A stretch of DNA of 48,705 bases. Source: Chryseobacterium flavum. GTDB lineage: Bacteria; Bacteroidota; Bacteroidia; Flavobacteriales; Weeksellaceae. The position numbers and the translations under genes were made by a program. The stretch lies in NCBI RefSeq assembly GCF_003385595.1, contig NZ_QNUE01000026.1:1-48705 (forward strand). Direction: 5' to 3'. The notes beneath the pieces were generated by a model, which searched no databases, was not told the DNA's origin, and saw only the letters and a program-made list of their open reading frames with translations. Below, one piece after another: positions 48,560-48,705 of this stretch (its first letter is position 1; each line of letters opens with the position of its first letter).

Positions 48560-48589
48560 AAAAAAACCTTCTAATCATTGATTAAAAGG
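48560..48589 (-). terminator. Terminator of an upstream minus-strand gene
   Basis: Arms CCTTCTAATC (48567-48576) and GATTAAAAGG (48580-48589) pair with one mismatch. On the minus strand they are followed by a T run, so this stops a gene whose body lies outside the window or was separated by the IS. Confidence 0.6.
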
Positions 48590-48607
48590 CTTTTATATTA
48601 TTGAATT

Positions 48608-48705
48608 GTCTCGTCCTGAAATAGCGATACACAAAAAAGAATCGTTATGGCAGAAACATTAACATCCACGTACATTAAACGTACCCAGAAGGATTACAGT
48701 TTAAG
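48608..48705 (+). mobile_element. IS3-like insertion sequence, left end and partial transposase
   Basis: From about 48608, TGTCTCGTCCTGAAATAGCG looks like a terminal inverted repeat of the IS3 type known in this genus. It is followed at 48647 by an open frame that runs off the window. The reading MAETLTSTYIKRTQKDYSL is the usual beginning of an IS3-family OrfA transposase, in which the RTQKDYS pattern precedes a helix-turn-helix. The other end and the OrfB frame are not in view. Confidence 0.75.
48647..48705 (+). CDS. Partial IS3-family transposase OrfA
   Basis: Only 19 codons plus two bases are seen: MAETLTSTYIKRTQKDYSL. The text matches my memory of Chryseobacterium IS3-family OrfA starts; the short length limits certainty. 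It is truncated by the window edge and not shown to be broken. Confidence 0.7.
   Translation, partial: MAETLTSTYIKRTQKDYSL

Noticed and set aside
1..48705. tRNA, rRNA, riboswitch or CRISPR array
   Set aside because: No cloverleaf with conserved TTCGA loop, no regularly spaced repeats, and no recognised riboswitch core other than the trp leader, which is a peptide-type attenuator.

Overview
The window is an AT-rich chromosomal segment from a Bacteroidota bacterium of the Flavobacteriia, most probably Chryseobacterium or a close relative. The evidence is a near-textbook precursor of protein-glutaminase (the enzyme described from Chryseobacterium proteolyticum), the gliding genes gldF and gldG, secreted proteins with type IX secretion (T9SS) C-terminal sorting domains, an outer-membrane HmuY-type heme system, and many Bacteroidota promoter boxes of the form TAnnTTTG. 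No tRNA, rRNA or CRISPR array was found. The only mobile element is the first part of an IS3-like insertion sequence at the right edge.

Layout, left to right. 1-9.3 kb: gyrB (-); a cydAB bd-type oxidase operon carrying a ClbS/DfsB-like gene (+); lysS (-); rlmF with two small lipoproteins, one a cytochrome c (-); a cupin lipoprotein (+). 10.0-17.9 kb: a complete trp operon in the order E-G-D-C-F-(unknown)-(GNAT)-B-A, preceded by a short leader ORF with three consecutive Trp codons and a 12-bp terminator hairpin, so a classical ribosome-mediated attenuator is likely. 17.9-20.3 kb: lipB, then the protein-glutaminase precursor and, just after its terminator, a small lipoprotein that resembles only the pro-domain of that enzyme. 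20.3-24.2 kb: an SDR oxidoreductase, a nitroreductase-ohrR-ohr peroxide unit with an OhrR-like operator, a small unknown gene and a secreted peptide-deformylase-like protein with an altered metal-ligand motif.

24.3-35.3 kb is a heme acquisition region. On the minus strand lie a TonB-dependent receptor, an HmuY lipoprotein, the HmuTUV ABC transporter, a methyltransferase, an HmuS/HemS-like protein and a ChaN-like protein. On the plus strand are two secreted T9SS proteins, one of them an HmuY-like protein with a sorting domain. A repeated 19-bp dyad (ATTTAGAATnATT... type) flanks the promoters on both sides and probably ties them into one iron or heme regulon.

35.3-48.7 kb: an ABM monooxygenase, a TSUP transporter behind a small coupled ORF and an Rrf2 regulator, an accessory cluster (DUF4268, an unknown, DUF2314 plus ankyrin, and an AlbA_2/HATPase protein with AT-rich codon use), gldG-gldF, hemJ, kbl, a cupin_8 protein and a secreted M1 metallopeptidase. 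A 27-bp sequence between the Rrf2 gene and the TSUP unit recurs inverted upstream of the cupin_8 gene (24 of 27 identical), which suggests a shared Rrf2 operator.
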